DNA of 62,080 nt from an uncultured Bacteroidales bacterium. GTDB taxonomy: Bacteria > Bacteroidota > Bacteroidia > Bacteroidales > P3. The stretch is taken from assembly GCA_900316965.1 (NCBI GenBank), contig ONEY01000022.1:1-62080 (forward strand), read 5' to 3'. Numbering within the stretch: position 1 is the first letter of the stretch; every line of letters starts with the position of its first letter. Shown one piece after another: positions 1 to 8,326 of this stretch. The notes below the pieces were generated by a model that was not told where the DNA came from, made no database searches, and worked only from the letters and a program-made list of their open reading frames with translations. The translations under genes were made by a program, and so were the position numbers.

Positions 1-1403
1 TCTGCAACAAATTCCACATCCACGCCTTCCGCTATGTCAGAATAAAGGGAGCCGTGCCGGCGTCGGCACGCGCGTTCCATATCAGCGCTGTAAATCCCAA
101 AGGAGGAGCCTCCTTCGAGTGCTCCGACCCGCGGCTCAACGCCATTCACAACATGGTGAAATACACCCTTAGCTGTCTGACACACAGCGGCTATATGGTC
201 GACTGTCCTCATATTGAGCGCATGGGTTACGGAGGCGACGGCAACTCGTCGACAATGGCGCTGCAAACCCTGTGGGATGTCGGCGACACCTATCTTAACT
301 GGCTGACGGCATGGAGCGACGCCATGGACAGCACGGGCGACTTGCCATATGTGGCGCCAGCCTTCCGCACCGGCGGCGGGCCTTATTGGAGCGGTTTTAT
401 CATCAAAGCCCCCTGGCGTACATACCAAAACTATTCCGACCCCACACTCGTCTACCGCCATTACAACGAGATGCGGCGCTGGATAGATTACGTGGAGAAG
501 CATTTCGAGGATGGCATACTCACCCCCTGGGCAGACACCAAGAGACGGTCGTGGTTTCTTGGCGATTGGTTGGCACCCGAGGGTGTCGAGATAGGAGGCG
601 AATCTATTTTGCATGTCAGCAACTGCTTTATTTCTGAATGCTTGGGCGACATGATTGAGATGGCCGCTATGACCGACAACAAAGCCGACATAAGCCGATT
701 CAAGAAAATGAGAAAGCAGCTCAACAAAGCCATACACCGTCATTTTTACCATCCCGAGAGCCACACATACGCCAACGGCACTCCCATCGACCAATGCTAT
801 GCCCTGCTGATGGGCATACCGCCCGACGCCAAGACGGCGAAGGCCGTGAAAGAGCAGCTGATACACGACTGTCATATTAAATACAAAGACCACATAGCCG
901 CCGGATTGGTGGGTGTGCCCCTATTCACCGAGTGGTGCATACGGGAGAGGGAGACCTCGCTCATGGCCACAATACTACGCCAGGGCGACTATCCCGGCTA
1001 TTTGCGCATGATAGAGCGTGGAGAGCAGCCAAGGGGCGACACATATATAGCGACGACATGGGAGTCGTGGGATTGCGGCCGTGCCGGCAAAGAAGACCGC
1101 AGCCGGGTGCACAACTGCTACAACGGCATAGCGATATGGTTCTACAAAGCCCTTGCCGGCATACGTCCCGACAGCGCCAATGCGGGATACAAACACTTCT
1201 TTATCGACCCGCAACCCGTGGAAGGGATAAAATGGGTACACGCCACAAAGCCAACCCCATACGGCACCATTGAAGTAAACATTGAGGGAAGGGAGATGAC
1301 AGTTGTAGTGCCCCAAGGCACCAGCGCCACGGTCTTTCCCAACAGCAAACACGAGCGAAATGTCGAGGCGGGAGAATGGCGATTTACAATTAGCGACAGG
1401 TAG
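1..1403 (+). CDS. Alpha-L-rhamnosidase, GH78 family (5' end outside window)
   Basis: The reading frame is open from the first bases, so the N-terminal half lies upstream of the window; codons start at base 3. The visible part is the (alpha/alpha)6 catalytic barrel and the C-terminal beta domain of glycoside hydrolase family 78. Family-like segments include CNKFHIHAFRYVRIKG, then CPHIERMGYGGDGNSS and LGDWLAPEG with acidic residues typical of the active-site pocket, then TTWESWD. The C-terminal part (IRPDSANAGYKHFFIDPQP, then a TPYGTIEV strand) matches the closing domain. The family removes terminal alpha-L-rhamnose from plant or bacterial polysaccharides and glycosides, usually in the periplasm or outside the cell. 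Signal peptide and operon partners are not visible. The next 180 bases hold no gene. Confidence 0.88.
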   Translation, partial: CNKFHIHAFRYVRIKGAVPASARAFHISAVNPKGGASFECSDPRLNAIHNMVKYTLSCLTHSGYMVDCPHIERMGYGGDGNSSTMALQTLWDVGDTYLNWLTAWSDAMDSTGDLPYVAPAFRTGGGPYWSGFIIKAPWRTYQNYSDPTLVYRHYNEMRRWIDYVEKHFEDGILTPWADTKRRSWFLGDWLAPEGVEIGGESILHVSNCFISECLGDMIEMAAMTDNKADISRFKKMRKQLNKAIHRHFYHPESHTYANGTPIDQCYALLMGIPPDAKTAKAVKEQLIHDCHIKYKDHIAAGLVGVPLFTEWCIRERETSLMATILRQGDYPGYLRMIERGEQPRGDTYIATTWESWDCGRAGKEDRSRVHNCYNGIAIWFYKALAGIRPDSANAGYKHFFIDPQPVEGIKWVHATKPTPYGTIEVNIEGREMTVVVPQGTSATVFPNSKHERNVEAGEWRFTISDR

Positions 1404-1490
1404 ACAAACAGCATCCGCAGGGTAAGGGGGCTTATGTGTCCGTTTTCGTGCCGTTGACCAATGCAATCTCTCACCTCTTTGCCACTCCTT

Positions 1491-1520
1491 TAGCGAACTC
1501 ATAGCGGACTCATAGAGGGC
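1491..1520. repeat. 11-bp tandem motif TCATAGCGGAC, copy A
   Basis: Two to three imperfect units of an 11-base motif (TTAGCGAACTCATAGCGGAC and onward) lie in the spacer after the rhamnosidase gene. Related arrays occur at about 53154-53183 and 59021-59050. All three are non-coding. Confidence 0.6.
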
Positions 1521-1581
1521 CTTCGGCATCCTTGACGATAACCTTAACGATAACGATAATCCTGAATCTTGTGCCGAAGGC
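1519..1581. repeat. Inverted repeat GCCTTCGGCA / TGCCGAAGGC bordering the Fic remnant
   Basis: Perfect 10-base arms at 1519-1528 and 1572-1581 enclose a spacer rich in GATAACG and TTAACG units. The 13-mer CCTTGACGATAAC at 1530-1542 recurs inverted at 41858-41870, where TGCCGAAGG also follows. This may be the scar of a small repetitive element. Confidence 0.45.
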
Positions 1582-1585
1582 TGCA

Positions 1586-1858
1586 GTAGAGCGTGTGTCG
1601 TTGTTCCACTTGTGCCTTGAGGGTATCCACCCATTTGTCGACGGGAATGGTCGCACGGGACGCCTGCTGCTCAACATGCAGTTGATGCAGGCAGGCTATC
1701 CTCCTATCAATGTCAAGTTCGCCGACCGTAAGCGTTACTATGATGCTTTTGAAGACTTTGCCGCCACCGGTTCACCGAAGGCGATGACAAATCTTGTGGC
1801 AGAATACCTCATGGAGCGGATGTCGTCGATGCTGTCATTGCTGGATAGTGTGAAATAA
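1586..1858 (+). pseudogene. Fic-domain protein, C-terminal remnant
   Basis: The frame encodes the end of a Fic/Doc AMP-transferase fold. ERVSLFHLCLEGIHPFVDG runs into the active-site loop HPFVDGNGRTGR (consensus HPFxxGNGRxxR), followed by about 60 residues ending at a normal stop. The whole N-terminal part that should precede the loop is missing. Upstream of about 1586 the frame reads repetitive, non-protein-like sequence (ITLTITI). The remnant therefore cannot encode a complete enzyme although the catalytic loop is intact. Fic enzymes AMPylate or otherwise modify target proteins. The 5' boundary coincides with one arm of an inverted repeat, which suggests a rearrangement. Confidence 0.7.
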
Positions 1859-2215
1859 ATAAAATAACTACTGAAAAGGAAGCACAAACGGCCCATCAAT
1901 AAGGCACCAATACGGATGTGCGGAGAATGATTGGAATACTTGCCGAAAGCTCTAAAGGTGTCATTGCAGATGTTTCAAGAGAAACACTAAGTAAAAAACA
2001 AAAATTTTGTGCTCTCAGGTAAAATGTCTACTTTTGTATTGTCAAATGAAAGGACAAAAGCTTTTTCCCAAAGAGCGAAGATGCACATTTTCTGTGTGTA
2101 TGAAAGAAAAAAGTCACCATGGGCAATCGCAAAAAAACAGATGTCGATAGAAGAGCCGTCAACCAAGAGATAAAACAACAACAAAATTAAAGTATACTAT
2201 ATCAACTAAAAAACT
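1859..2215. other. Spacer of 357 bases without a clear gene
   Basis: A short frame at 1927-2022 encodes about 31 residues beginning MIGILAESSKGVIADVSRET. It looks protein-like but matches nothing I recognise and may be a second decayed piece. The 3' half carries a promoter-like box (2029-2036) and otherwise A-rich sequence. Confidence 0.4.
2029..2036 (+). promoter_or_regulatory. Bacteroidota -7 box TACTTTTG upstream of the amidotransferase-like gene
   Basis: TACTTTTG fits the TAnnTTTG consensus of the primary Bacteroidota sigma factor. It lies 180 bases before the start codon, so the leader would be long; the assignment is tentative. Confidence 0.35.
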
Positions 2216-3262
2216 ATGACAATGAAAAAAAGTCACAAACTATGGTTATTTATCGCTATCCTTATTCTGGGTGGTATTGCGTTGTTTTTCATATTAAACG
2301 GCAGAAATGAAAAAGAGTCGAACACATCAAAACCCGACGAGCTAAAGATTGCAATAGCTTGGCGTTCGGATACTGACAACGAATTCTGCACGAATATCAT
2401 TAGAACATTCAAAGAGGCTGGTGTAGAAGTTGTCGTTCTTCCTCAAATCAAGGCGACATACATAGAATATGACAGCAACGCAGTGTCCGCCACATGTTTA
2501 GACTCGGCAGGGATAGGTTACTTAAGCAACGCCTGCGGCAAACTGATACGCAACAACTCATATAATGGATCGAACGCCGAAGAGGTACTGAAAAATGTTG
2601 ACGGTGTGATATTCACCGGCGGCGAGGATATAGCGCCAAGCCTTTATGCCGTTCAACAAGACTGGCACCACATAGAGTCGGAGATTGATTTCAACCCAGC
2701 CAGAGACGTGTCGGATTACCTGACAATGTCGTACTGTTTGGACAAAAACATTCCAATAATAGGTTTTTGTCGTGGCTCTCAAATGCTTGGCGTTGTTTCG
2801 GGAGCGACAATGATACAAGATCTTCCCACATGGTTCTCGGAGCAGAACGTGAAATACAACTATGAGCACCGTCGTGAGAAGGCAGAAGGCGAGAATTATC
2901 GCGACTACACACCTCATGATGTCTCACTCACCAAAGGCTCGATACTGTCATATATGTTTGGCGCCACAAACCTTACGGGGTGTCCCTCATGGCACCACCA
3001 AGCTATACTAAGTGTTGAAGGGACACCATTACGGGTTACGGCAACAGCCACTGTGTCGGGCATAGAGACAATTGAGGGTATTGAGCGGACAGACAAACAA
3101 TGCGCTGTGGCAGTACAGTTCCATCCGGAAGCCGCGATAGTAAAACACCTTGGATGTGGAGTGAACAATGCCAATGCATCTCAATTCATGACATACGAAT
3201 CGGCCATGCCGTTGTTTCGCCGTTTTATTGAGTGCTGCAGAAACAGAAGCAATACCAAATGA
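2216..3262 (+). CDS. Membrane-anchored class I glutamine amidotransferase-like / C26 peptidase family protein
   Basis: A 348-residue protein with an N-terminal hydrophobic anchor (about residues 8-27, LWLFIAILILGGIALFFIL) followed by a class I glutaminase fold of the gamma-glutamyl-GABA hydrolase (PuuD-like, C26) type. Visible catalytic elements are the nucleophile elbow GFCRGSQ and the His-Glu pair in QFHPEA near the C-terminus; FTGGEDI matches the family's oxyanion-side segment. Such enzymes hydrolyse gamma-glutamyl amide bonds. The membrane anchor is unusual for PuuD and suggests action at the cell envelope. Two close starts (2216 and 2222) are possible. The substrate cannot be told from sequence. 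Confidence 0.75.
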   Translation: MTMKKSHKLWLFIAILILGGIALFFILNGRNEKESNTSKPDELKIAIAWRSDTDNEFCTNIIRTFKEAGVEVVVLPQIKATYIEYDSNAVSATCLDSAGIGYLSNACGKLIRNNSYNGSNAEEVLKNVDGVIFTGGEDIAPSLYAVQQDWHHIESEIDFNPARDVSDYLTMSYCLDKNIPIIGFCRGSQMLGVVSGATMIQDLPTWFSEQNVKYNYEHRREKAEGENYRDYTPHDVSLTKGSILSYMFGATNLTGCPSWHHQAILSVEGTPLRVTATATVSGIETIEGIERTDKQCAVAVQFHPEAAIVKHLGCGVNNANASQFMTYESAMPLFRRFIECCRNRSNTK

Positions 3263-3278
3263 TGGTAATTTAATAACC

Positions 3279-3293
3279 ACAATCGGTAATTAG
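3279..3293 (+). repeat. CAATCGGTAATTAG motif, related to the inverted repeat at 59.1 kb
   Basis: The stretch AACCACAATCGGTAATTAG in this spacer differs at two positions from AACCCCAATCGGTCATTAG at 59089-59107. It may be a dispersed non-coding element; function unknown. Confidence 0.3.
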
Positions 3294-3363
3294 AACAACA
3301 AGCTGTGTAGATAGAGTGGTTGTTATTATTCCTTATAGCAAAAACAAAAACTATCATATATCC

Positions 3364-3771
3364 ATGAACATAGCAATAAGATACTTTAGCAAATTCGGTC
3401 ATTCGGCACAAATGGCCGAGGCGGTTGGTCAGGTGGCCGGCGTAAAAGCCGAAAGTGTTGCCACGCCGATCAATGAACCCGTCGACACCCTCTATATAGG
3501 AGCTGGCATTATGCTAGGCAAAATAAGTCGCGAGATGGTCGATTTCATCAATACGCTTAAGCCCGAACTTGTAAAACGTGTGGTTTGCTTTGGCTCGAGC
3601 GCCATCATACCATCCCCGGTGCCTCAGATGAGACAACTGCTGGAGAAACAAGGTATTGCCGTGGACGAAAAGTCGTTCACCTGCAAAGGCTCTATGGGTC
3701 CCCTGCATGCCAAACACCCCAACGATGAGGACTTAGAGAATCTGAGACAGTTTGTAAAAACGACGCTATAA
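3364..3771 (+). CDS. Flavodoxin-like protein
   Basis: A 135-residue protein with a flavodoxin-type alpha/beta fold. The N-terminal strand MNIAIRYFSKFGHSAQMAEA holds the phosphate-binding loop region (SKFGHS), and DTLYIGAGIMLGK and RVVCFGSSA correspond to later strands. Family members bind FMN and carry electrons, or regulate partners. I chose the ATG at 3364, since the 16 residues added by starting at 3316 do not fit the fold, which begins at MNIAIRYF. It stands alone on the plus strand, facing a minus-strand block across a hairpin terminator. Confidence 0.7.
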   Translation: MNIAIRYFSKFGHSAQMAEAVGQVAGVKAESVATPINEPVDTLYIGAGIMLGKISREMVDFINTLKPELVKRVVCFGSSAIIPSPVPQMRQLLEKQGIAVDEKSFTCKGSMGPLHAKHPNDEDLENLRQFVKTTL

Positions 3772-3802
3772 CCTTCGACAAGTCACCCGGCTTGCAAGAT
3801 AA

Positions 3803-3845
3803 CAAAAAACGACATCGTGTAGGAACATGATGCCGTTTATTATTA
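3803..3845. terminator. Hairpin terminator between convergent genes
   Basis: A 12-base stem (arms 3809-3820 and 3825-3836, one mismatch and one G-U pair, loop AGGA) has a T-rich stretch on its plus-strand exit and an A run at 3804-3809 that gives T's on the minus strand. It could stop transcription from both sides. Confidence 0.55.
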
Positions 3846-3857
3846 ATTATTTGGAAA

Positions 3858-4310
3858 TCAGATGACGTTGCTTTCCTCGAAGACCTCCTCGTCGGCATTG
3901 ACCGCTTGGATAGGTTGTGGCGACTGCCTGCATGAGCGGGCAATAATCAAAATCAAAATCAATACAGAAAGAATGATCATAAGGTAGCCTTTGTTGTAGA
4001 AAGCAGCAAAGCGGCTGTTTTTTTTGTGGGGCTCCCCCTTCCCTATCACCACACAGCGAAGGTCATCGACATCGAAGCAATCCTCCTCGTGGACAGGGTA
4101 GTCGATAGTGTTGATAGCTTTTTGCACTATGGTTTGAAAGTCGACGAGGTCGACCCCTTTTTCCGCCACAATAGCCGCATAATAACGACGTTTGATAACG
4201 TTGCCTGACCTGCGACGGGAGAAGACCCGATAGATGGAGCCTTTGTCTGTTGTGGCGATGGTATCCTCGACATGATACCTGTGTTTGTCACCGATAATTA
4301 CGCTGTCCAT
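3858..4310 (-). CDS. Unknown protein with C-terminal membrane segment
   Basis: A 150-residue protein I do not recognise. The first 105 or so residues are soluble and charged, with KGSIYRVFSRRRSG, a run of beta-type segments (RRYYAAIVAEKG) and an acidic stretch VHEEDCFDVDDL. They are followed by one strong transmembrane helix (about residues 110-126, GYLMIILSVLILILIIA) and a short tail ending EEVFEESNVI. With no signal peptide this looks like a tail-anchored protein with its bulk in the cytoplasm. Its start lies 21 bases after the alaS stop, so the two are probably co-transcribed. Confidence 0.6.
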   Translation of the reverse strand: MDSVIIGDKHRYHVEDTIATTDKGSIYRVFSRRRSGNVIKRRYYAAIVAEKGVDLVDFQTIVQKAINTIDYPVHEEDCFDVDDLRCVVIGKGEPHKKNSRFAAFYNKGYLMIILSVLILILIIARSCRQSPQPIQAVNADEEVFEESNVI

Positions 4311-4331
4311 AGGGTAAGAAGACTTGGCTTG

Positions 4332-6980
4332 TTAAACAGTTTCGATCTCGTTGGCGGCCACGTGCATGGCGTTGTCAATGCCGTCGGGATTTTTGCCGCC
4401 AGCAGTGGCATAAGCCGGCTGACCGCCGCCACCACCCTGGATCTCTTTGCCTGCGGTACGGATGATGGTGCCAGCGTTTTTGCCTGCGTCGACACGATTT
4501 TGACCGAGACACACCATAAGCTGAGGTTTGCCTCCGACAACGCTGCCGAGAACCAGAGCCATGTCGGGATAGTTGGTGCGGAGCTGCATGACGCCATCCT
4601 TAAGCTGCATGATGTCTATATCCATACGTTTGACAACGACGGAATTCTCTTTGACAAGAGCCTCAAGCTCATGGCAGACGCCAGCGACCTTCTCCTTCTG
4701 GAACGACGAGATCTGAGCGCGCAGCTCGGCATTCTCATCCTGAAGGCGCTGAATGGCGGCAGAGAGGTCCTTGGGATTTTTGAGCAAGCCCTTGGCGTTT
4801 TCCATCTCATCCTGAAGCGCGTCAACATAACGTTCGGCCGCGGCGCCGGTGACAGCTTCGATGCGGCGCATGCCTGCAGCCACAGCGCCTTCGGCGACAA
4901 TGCGAAGTGAGCCAATATGGCCCGTGTTGTCGGTGTGAGTGCCACCACAGAACTCGACGCTGTCGCCAAATTTGACGACACGGACATTGTCACCATATTT
5001 CTCGCCAAAGAGAGCCATAGCACCTAGTTTGCGAGCCTCCTCAATGGGCATGGCGCGATGTTCCTCAAGGGGGATGGCGTGCCAGATGTCGATATTGACC
5101 TGTTTCTCGACCTCGCGGATCTCCTCGCGAGTGAGTTTGGCGAAATGAGAGAAGTCGAAACGCAGACGCTGGTCGTCGACGCTTGAGCCCTTTTGCTCGA
5201 CATGAGTTCCCAAAACGTTGCGCAACGCCTTGTGCAGCAAGTGGGTAGCCGAGTGGTTGCATTGAATGGCGAAACGACGGCATTTGTCGACCTCTGCCTT
5301 GAAAGTAGCGTTGATGTCGGAGGGCAGCTTGTTGACAATATGGACGATGAGATTGTTCTCCTTCTTGGTGTCGACGACAGGAATAACCTCGTCGCCACAG
5401 CCGATGGTGCCCACATCACCCACCTGTCCGCCGCTCTCGCCGTAGAATGGAGTACGGTCGAAAACCAGCTGGAAGAACTGGCGGTCTTTGGTACGAACCT
5501 GGCGATAGCGGACAATCTTGATTTCGCACACCAATTCGTCGTAGCCGACAAACTGCTGTTCGACACCGGGGAGCAACTCGACCCAGTCGTCGCTCTCTGT
5601 TTTGGCGGCAGCACGAGAGCGGTCCTTCTGCTCGGCAAGGCCTTTGGCGAAGCCGTCCATATCGACCGTCCAACCCTTTTCCGACGCCATAAGCTGAGTG
5701 AGGTCGATGGGGAAGCCGTAAGTGTCGAAGAGTTCGAATGCAAAGGCGCCATCGATAACCTTGTCGACGGTAACCTTTTGCTCACAGGCCTCGCAAGAAG
5801 TCTCACATTCGAGAGCCTTAGCGATATAATTATCAAATTTTTGGATTCCGTTGCTGAGAGTTTTGAGAAACGACTGCTCCTCCTCGAGGATGATGCGTGA
5901 GATTAGCTCCTGTTGTTTTTGGAGCTCGGTGAATTGACCGCCCATCTGAGCTACCAAAGTGGGAACGAGTGAATGGAGGAAAGGTTCCTTGAAGCCGAGG
6001 AAAGTATAGCCATAGCGCACGGCGCGGCGCAAGATGCGACGAATGACATAACCCGCCTTGGCATTGGAGGGAAGCTGACCATCGGCGATGGAGAAGCTGA
6101 CAGCGCGCAGGTGGTCGGCGCAGACACGCATGGCGATATCGGCATCCTCGTTCTTGCCATAGACAAGCGACGCCTTGGAGGCCAATGCCTGAATGAGGGG
6201 TTGGAAGACATCGGTGTCGTAGTTAGACTTCTTGCCCTGCATGACCATGCAGAGGCGCTCAAAGCCCATTCCGGTGTCGATATGCTTAGCCTTGAGGGGC
6301 TCGAGAGTGCCGTTGGCAAGGCGGTTGTATTGCATAAAGACGAGGTTCCAAATCTCAATAACGAGAGGGTTGTCCTTGTTGACCAATTCGGCGCCCGGCA
6401 CTTTGGCCTTGTCGGCGTCGTCGCGGAGGTCGATATGGATCTCGCTGCAGGGGCCGCAGGGGCCTTGGTCTCCCATTTCCCAGAAGTTGTCTTTCTTGGA
6501 GCCCTTGAGGATGCGGTCCTCGCTGATGTGCTCTTTCCAATAGCCATAGGCCTCGGTGTCCATAGAGAGGCCCTCCTTTTCGTCGCCGCCGAAGACAGTT
6601 ACGTAAAGGTTGTCTTTGTCGATACCCATCACCTCGGTGAGGAATTCCCATCCATAGGCAATAGCCTCGCGTTTGAAATAGTCGCCAAATGACCAGTTGC
6701 CGAGCATTTCGAACATAGTGTGGTGGTAGGTGTCGTGGCCGACCTCCTCCAAGTCGTTGTGTTTGCCGCTGACGCGGAGGCACTTTTGTGAGTCGCAAAC
6801 GCGGGGATACTTGGCAGGTGAGTTGCCGAGGAAAATATCTTTAAACTGGTTCATGCCAGCGTTGGTAAACATGAGAGTCGGGTCGTTTTTGATAACCATG
6901 GGAGCAGAAGGCACAACATGGTGGTTTTTGGACTCGAAAAAGTTGAGGAATTTAGATCTTATCTCGTTGGAAGTCATCAT
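4332..6980 (-). CDS. alaS: Alanine--tRNA ligase
   Basis: An 882-residue protein of normal family length that charges tRNA(Ala) with alanine in the cytoplasm. The N-terminal class II catalytic core includes FFESKNHHVVPSAPMV and the ATP-site segment FTNAGMNQFKDIFLG; MGFERLCMVMQGKKSNYDTD is the core's glycine-rich closing motif. The editing domain has the zinc-binding HSATHLLHKAL and CGGTHTDNTG motifs. A C-terminal C-Ala domain ends near GGGGGQPAYATAGG. Two starts (6980 and 6977) are adjacent and cannot be separated. The downstream unknown membrane protein follows closely. A GroES-like gene lies 58 bases upstream on the same strand. Confidence 0.97.
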   Translation of the reverse strand: MMTSNEIRSKFLNFFESKNHHVVPSAPMVIKNDPTLMFTNAGMNQFKDIFLGNSPAKYPRVCDSQKCLRVSGKHNDLEEVGHDTYHHTMFEMLGNWSFGDYFKREAIAYGWEFLTEVMGIDKDNLYVTVFGGDEKEGLSMDTEAYGYWKEHISEDRILKGSKKDNFWEMGDQGPCGPCSEIHIDLRDDADKAKVPGAELVNKDNPLVIEIWNLVFMQYNRLANGTLEPLKAKHIDTGMGFERLCMVMQGKKSNYDTDVFQPLIQALASKASLVYGKNEDADIAMRVCADHLRAVSFSIADGQLPSNAKAGYVIRRILRRAVRYGYTFLGFKEPFLHSLVPTLVAQMGGQFTELQKQQELISRIILEEEQSFLKTLSNGIQKFDNYIAKALECETSCEACEQKVTVDKVIDGAFAFELFDTYGFPIDLTQLMASEKGWTVDMDGFAKGLAEQKDRSRAAAKTESDDWVELLPGVEQQFVGYDELVCEIKIVRYRQVRTKDRQFFQLVFDRTPFYGESGGQVGDVGTIGCGDEVIPVVDTKKENNLIVHIVNKLPSDINATFKAEVDKCRRFAIQCNHSATHLLHKALRNVLGTHVEQKGSSVDDQRLRFDFSHFAKLTREEIREVEKQVNIDIWHAIPLEEHRAMPIEEARKLGAMALFGEKYGDNVRVVKFGDSVEFCGGTHTDNTGHIGSLRIVAEGAVAAGMRRIEAVTGAAAERYVDALQDEMENAKGLLKNPKDLSAAIQRLQDENAELRAQISSFQKEKVAGVCHELEALVKENSVVVKRMDIDIMQLKDGVMQLRTNYPDMALVLGSVVGGKPQLMVCLGQNRVDAGKNAGTIIRTAGKEIQGGGGGQPAYATAGGKNPDGIDNAMHVAANEIETV

Positions 6981-7038
6981 TTATATTGAAAATTATTATT
7001 ATTATCTAATTGAGGGAGAAAAAATATTTTGATTGACA

Positions 7039-7422
7039 TTATTCGAAGTCGTCACGCTCGACAAGGAGGATGGCGCTTTGAGGGACAATGTAGTATTTTT
7101 CGCCGTTATACTTAATTTCTACCGCACTTTTCTGCACAAAGAGTGCCATATCGCCAGGTTGCACCTGCAGGGGCAAATAGCGAGGCTCCTTGTCTTTGGG
7201 GTTCCAGGGTTCGTCGCCTTCCATGTTGGGGAGTGCATAGCCAGGACCGCATTTTAGGATGTAACCCGACTGAATCTCCTCCTTGTCCTGATAACCAGCG
7301 GGAAGATAAAGACCGCTCTTGGTACGTTGGGAAGCTGTGCCTAGTTGGATGAGCACCCTGTCACCAATAACGATAAGCTTATCGAGCACATTACGACGTG
7401 AAACAATATCTTTCATTATCAA
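7039..7422 (-). CDS. GroES-like (Cpn10 fold) protein
   Basis: A 127-residue protein with a chaperonin-10 type beta barrel: VIGDRVLIQLGTASQRTKSG near the N-terminus, then GYILKCGPGY, QVQPGDMALFVQKSAVEIKY and the closing strands YIVPQSAILLVERD. It is longer than GroES (about 95 residues) because of an insert around residues 60-85 (LPNMEGDEPWNPKDKEPRY). No groEL is adjacent, so it is more likely a Bacteroidota Cpn10-family paralogue than the canonical co-chaperonin; whether it contacts GroEL is unknown. Starts at 7422 and 7416 are both possible. A promoter-like box lies at 7480-7487. Confidence 0.75.
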   Translation of the reverse strand: MIMKDIVSRRNVLDKLIVIGDRVLIQLGTASQRTKSGLYLPAGYQDKEEIQSGYILKCGPGYALPNMEGDEPWNPKDKEPRYLPLQVQPGDMALFVQKSAVEIKYNGEKYYIVPQSAILLVERDDFE

Positions 7423-7479
7423 GCTAAAATATTGTATTATATTAATTTATTATCAATCCGTTTTATCGAAAACAAAATG

Positions 7480-7487
7480 CAAAAATA
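7480..7487 (-). promoter_or_regulatory. -7 box TATTTTTG for the GroES-like gene
   Basis: Read on the minus strand this is TATTTTTG, matching TAnnTTTG, about 58 bases upstream of the start codon. Confidence 0.45.
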
Positions 7488-7502
7488 CATTAAAAAATGA
7501 CA

Positions 7503-8069
7503 TCATGCAAAAGCATGATGCTCGATAAGGGTATATACGCCCAAGCCAATGAGCACCAAGCCGGCGAAAACAGACGCCAAACGCTCAGGGACAGGGACAT
7601 TGCGTTTGCCCAGAAATACACCCGCCATAGAGACAACAAAGGTCATAGCGGCAATAACGCAAACGATGAGATAGACCTGCGACATAGTATAGTCGAGGCC
7701 CATGCTGATGCCCACGACGAATGCATCGATTGATGTTGCGACGCCTAAGATGCAGAAAACCGAGAACTTGTCAAGATCAAGGGAGCCGCCGTCGCGAGGA
7801 GGGCGTATGGCGTCGAGCATCATTTTGCCGCCCACAAGCACCAGGAGCGCGAAAGCCACCCAATGGTCAATGGATTCCATCCAAGCTCGGAAGGCCGAGC
7901 CGAGGAGTGCGCCAAGAAGAGGAAATGAGCCTTGGAAAAAAGCAAAAACCAAAGCCATAAGCATGCCGCGGCGGTAGGTCATTTTGGTCTTGAATGCACT
8001 CGTTGTTGATACAACAAAAGAGTCGACACACAAAGCCAAAGCCAATAACAATATTGTTGTGATGAACAT
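7503..8069 (-). CDS. mntP: Putative manganese efflux pump MntP
   Basis: A 188-residue, six-helix membrane protein of the MntP family, which exports Mn(II) across the inner membrane. The family's duplicated acidic motifs are present: ALCVDSFVVS in helix 1 and GVATSIDAFVVGISMG in helix 4, with Asp residues expected to line the metal path. A cytoplasmic loop (about residues 88-100, RPPRDGGSLDLDKF) separates the two halves. The length fits the family. It has 257 bases of A/T-rich leader upstream, in which I could not recognise a yybP-ykoY riboswitch. It follows the ATP-grasp-like gene on the same strand but probably has its own promoter. Confidence 0.88.
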   Translation of the reverse strand: MFITTILLLALALCVDSFVVSTTSAFKTKMTYRRGMLMALVFAFFQGSFPLLGALLGSAFRAWMESIDHWVAFALLVLVGGKMMLDAIRPPRDGGSLDLDKFSVFCILGVATSIDAFVVGISMGLDYTMSQVYLIVCVIAAMTFVVSMAGVFLGKRNVPVPERLASVFAGLVLIGLGVYTLIEHHAFA

Positions 8070-8326
8070 TTCTGAAGACGAATAAAATGGTTTCGAATGA
8101 GTTATATTATATTTACATTAACAATCGGACGATAAAGACGTTACTATTATGCCATCAAAAGCAGGAGGAAAGCTCAAGAACTACATACAAATAAAAAAAT
8201 ATAACGTATTACAATTGTCTATATTGTTTACCGATAACATTTATTTTTTATATCCTACATTATATATATGAGGTCAGATTGTAGACAAACAACACCAAAA
8301 GAATTGTTAGTTGCAAAGAGAGATGG

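Noticed and set aside
8070..8326. Possible yybP-ykoY manganese riboswitch upstream of mntP
   Set aside because: I could not find the conserved loop sequences by eye. A covariance-model search would decide; a significant hit would support it.
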